From NCBI GenBank assembly GCA_944321735.1, contig CALUMK010000027.1, forward strand, positions 1-36,085: a stretch of 36,085 bases of DNA, written 5' to 3'. The position numbers and the translations under genes were made by a program. Under the pieces are notes generated by a model. It was not told the DNA's origin and did not search any database. It was given only the letters and a program-made list of their open reading frames with translations. Position 1 is the first letter of the stretch; every line of letters begins with the position of its first letter. The DNA comes from an uncultured Bacteroidales bacterium. Lineage in GTDB: Bacteria > Bacteroidota > Bacteroidia > Bacteroidales > P3. This document shows, in pieces, positions 35,310 through 36,085 of the stretch.

Positions 35310-36085
35310 ATGATGAAATTTCCAGTAGGGGTACAGACCTTTGAGAAGATTCGGGAAGAGGGCTATGTCTATGTGGACAAGACCGAGATGTTATACCAAT
35401 TGGTGACCACGGGCACCATTTATTTCCTGAGCCGTCCGCGCCGTTTCGGCAAGAGCCTGCTGGTCTCCACGCTGAAGAACTACTTCCAAGGCAAGAAGGA
35501 GCTTTTCCAGGGCTTGGCGATAGAGAAACTGGAGAAGGACTGGTTCGAATACCCCGTGTTCCATATCGACTTCAACACCACCAACTTCCTCGAACCGGGC
35601 AATCTGGAGGCGAAGCTGAACGGCTATGTGTCGGATTGGGAGAGGATTTATGGACAGAACTCTAACTGGACAACCATCGGCGACCGCTTCGCCTACGTGC
35701 TGGCGCAGGCGCACAAGCAGCACGGCCGCCGTTGCGTGGTCTTGGTGGACGAGTACGACAAGCCGATACTGGATGTGCTGGACATGGACATCAAGACTAA
35801 TATTCAAGGCACGGAATACCGTTTGGAGGACTGGAACCGCTCGGTGCTGAAAGCCTTCTACTCCGTCTTCAAGGGGGCGGATGCCGATTTGCAGTTCGTG
35901 CTGCTCACCGGGGTGACCAAGTTCTCGCAGGTGAGCGTCTTCAGCGGCTTCAACCAGCCTTCCGATATCAGCATGGCACCCAAATACGAAACCCTCTGCG
36001 GCATCACACAGCAGGAGATGGAACATTATTTCGCCGAACCCATCCGGGAAATGGCCGATCGGTTCAAAGTCAGCGTCCCGGAGAT
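35310..36085 (+). CDS. AAA-ATPase / PD-(D/E)XK nuclease family protein, copy 2 (cut by window end)
   Basis: Open from the ATG at 35310 (or 35313) to the window end, 258 codons, so only the ATPase part is seen. It begins MMKFPVGVQTFEKIREEGYV and keeps the P-loop SRPRRFGKSLLVSTLKNYF and Walker B CVVLVDEYDKPILD. Protein identity to copy 1 is very high except in a variable patch (about residues 90-115, TTNFLEPGNLEAKLNGY against SVNFLNPGTLDSTLDVY) and in the last 25 visible residues. It has the same orientation as copy 1, 12.7 kb away, with the fimbrial locus between them. The nuclease half must lie beyond 36085. Confidence 0.85.
   Translation, partial: MMKFPVGVQTFEKIREEGYVYVDKTEMLYQLVTTGTIYFLSRPRRFGKSLLVSTLKNYFQGKKELFQGLAIEKLEKDWFEYPVFHIDFNTTNFLEPGNLEAKLNGYVSDWERIYGQNSNWTTIGDRFAYVLAQAHKQHGRRCVVLVDEYDKPILDVLDMDIKTNIQGTEYRLEDWNRSVLKAFYSVFKGADADLQFVLLTGVTKFSQVSVFSGFNQPSDISMAPKYETLCGITQQEMEHYFAEPIREMADRFKVSVPE

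Noticed and set aside
22637-36085. Classical composite transposon formed by the two ATPase copies
   Set aside because: The copies lack recognisable terminal inverted repeats or a DDE or tyrosine recombinase; only recombination between direct repeats is supported.

Overview
The window reads as a chromosomal segment of a Bacteroidales bacterium of gut or oral type. The evidence is Bacteroidetes-style promoter boxes (TAnnTTTG) with no Shine-Dalgarno sequences, a GldD gliding/T9SS lipoprotein, a type A T9SS sorting tail, many SPase II lipoproteins, several Mfa_like/fimbrillin proteins, a clostripain lipoprotein, and the AAA-ATPase/PD-(D/E)XK family that is abundant in this order. Genus cannot be told from the sequence alone. 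No rRNA, tRNA or CRISPR array was seen.

Left part (1-13813), mainly housekeeping. parE (+) sits behind a hairpin-rich leader with a duplicated promoter box. It is followed by a 630-bp gene-free stretch holding a decayed copy of a MITE-like repeat. Then come minus-strand genes: pssA-dsbD, and an ompH-like/nadC/purA/OstA-like run. recQ (-) and lptB-bcp (+) diverge from a 315-bp spacer.

Middle part (13814-24229). A decayed zone (13814-16235) holds two gene remnants, a LuxR-type regulator C-terminus (-) and a T9SS cargo C-terminus (+). They are joined head-to-head at about 14845 with both 5' ends missing, and are flanked by members of an inverted-repeat element family, a strong bidirectional terminator and a 12-mer repeat cluster. 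Next are a FadL/OmpP1-type porin (-), an extraordinary low-complexity Tyr/Gly/Trp plus Ser/Arg lipoprotein (-), then proS, pth and gldD (+) and a first full-length AAA-ATPase/nuclease gene (+).

Right part (24139-36085), accessory. A minus-strand fimbrial locus starts from a good promoter at 34942-34972. It runs through four fimbrillin-type lipoproteins, two larger fimbrillin-like lipoproteins ending in a C-terminal WRLPT-type module, a stand-alone secreted copy of that module, a DUF5106/thioredoxin-like lipoprotein and a clostripain-family (C11) protease lipoprotein. Six of the fimbrial proteins carry a K/R-(A/S) site 25-34 residues after the lipidated Cys, as expected for type V pilus subunits matured by a basic-residue-specific protease. 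The adjacent clostripain is a plausible dedicated maturase, in place of the gingipain used in Porphyromonas (inference). The locus is bracketed by two direct-orientation copies of the AAA-ATPase/nuclease gene, the second cut by the window end. The first copy overlaps the 3' end of the clostripain gene tail-to-tail.
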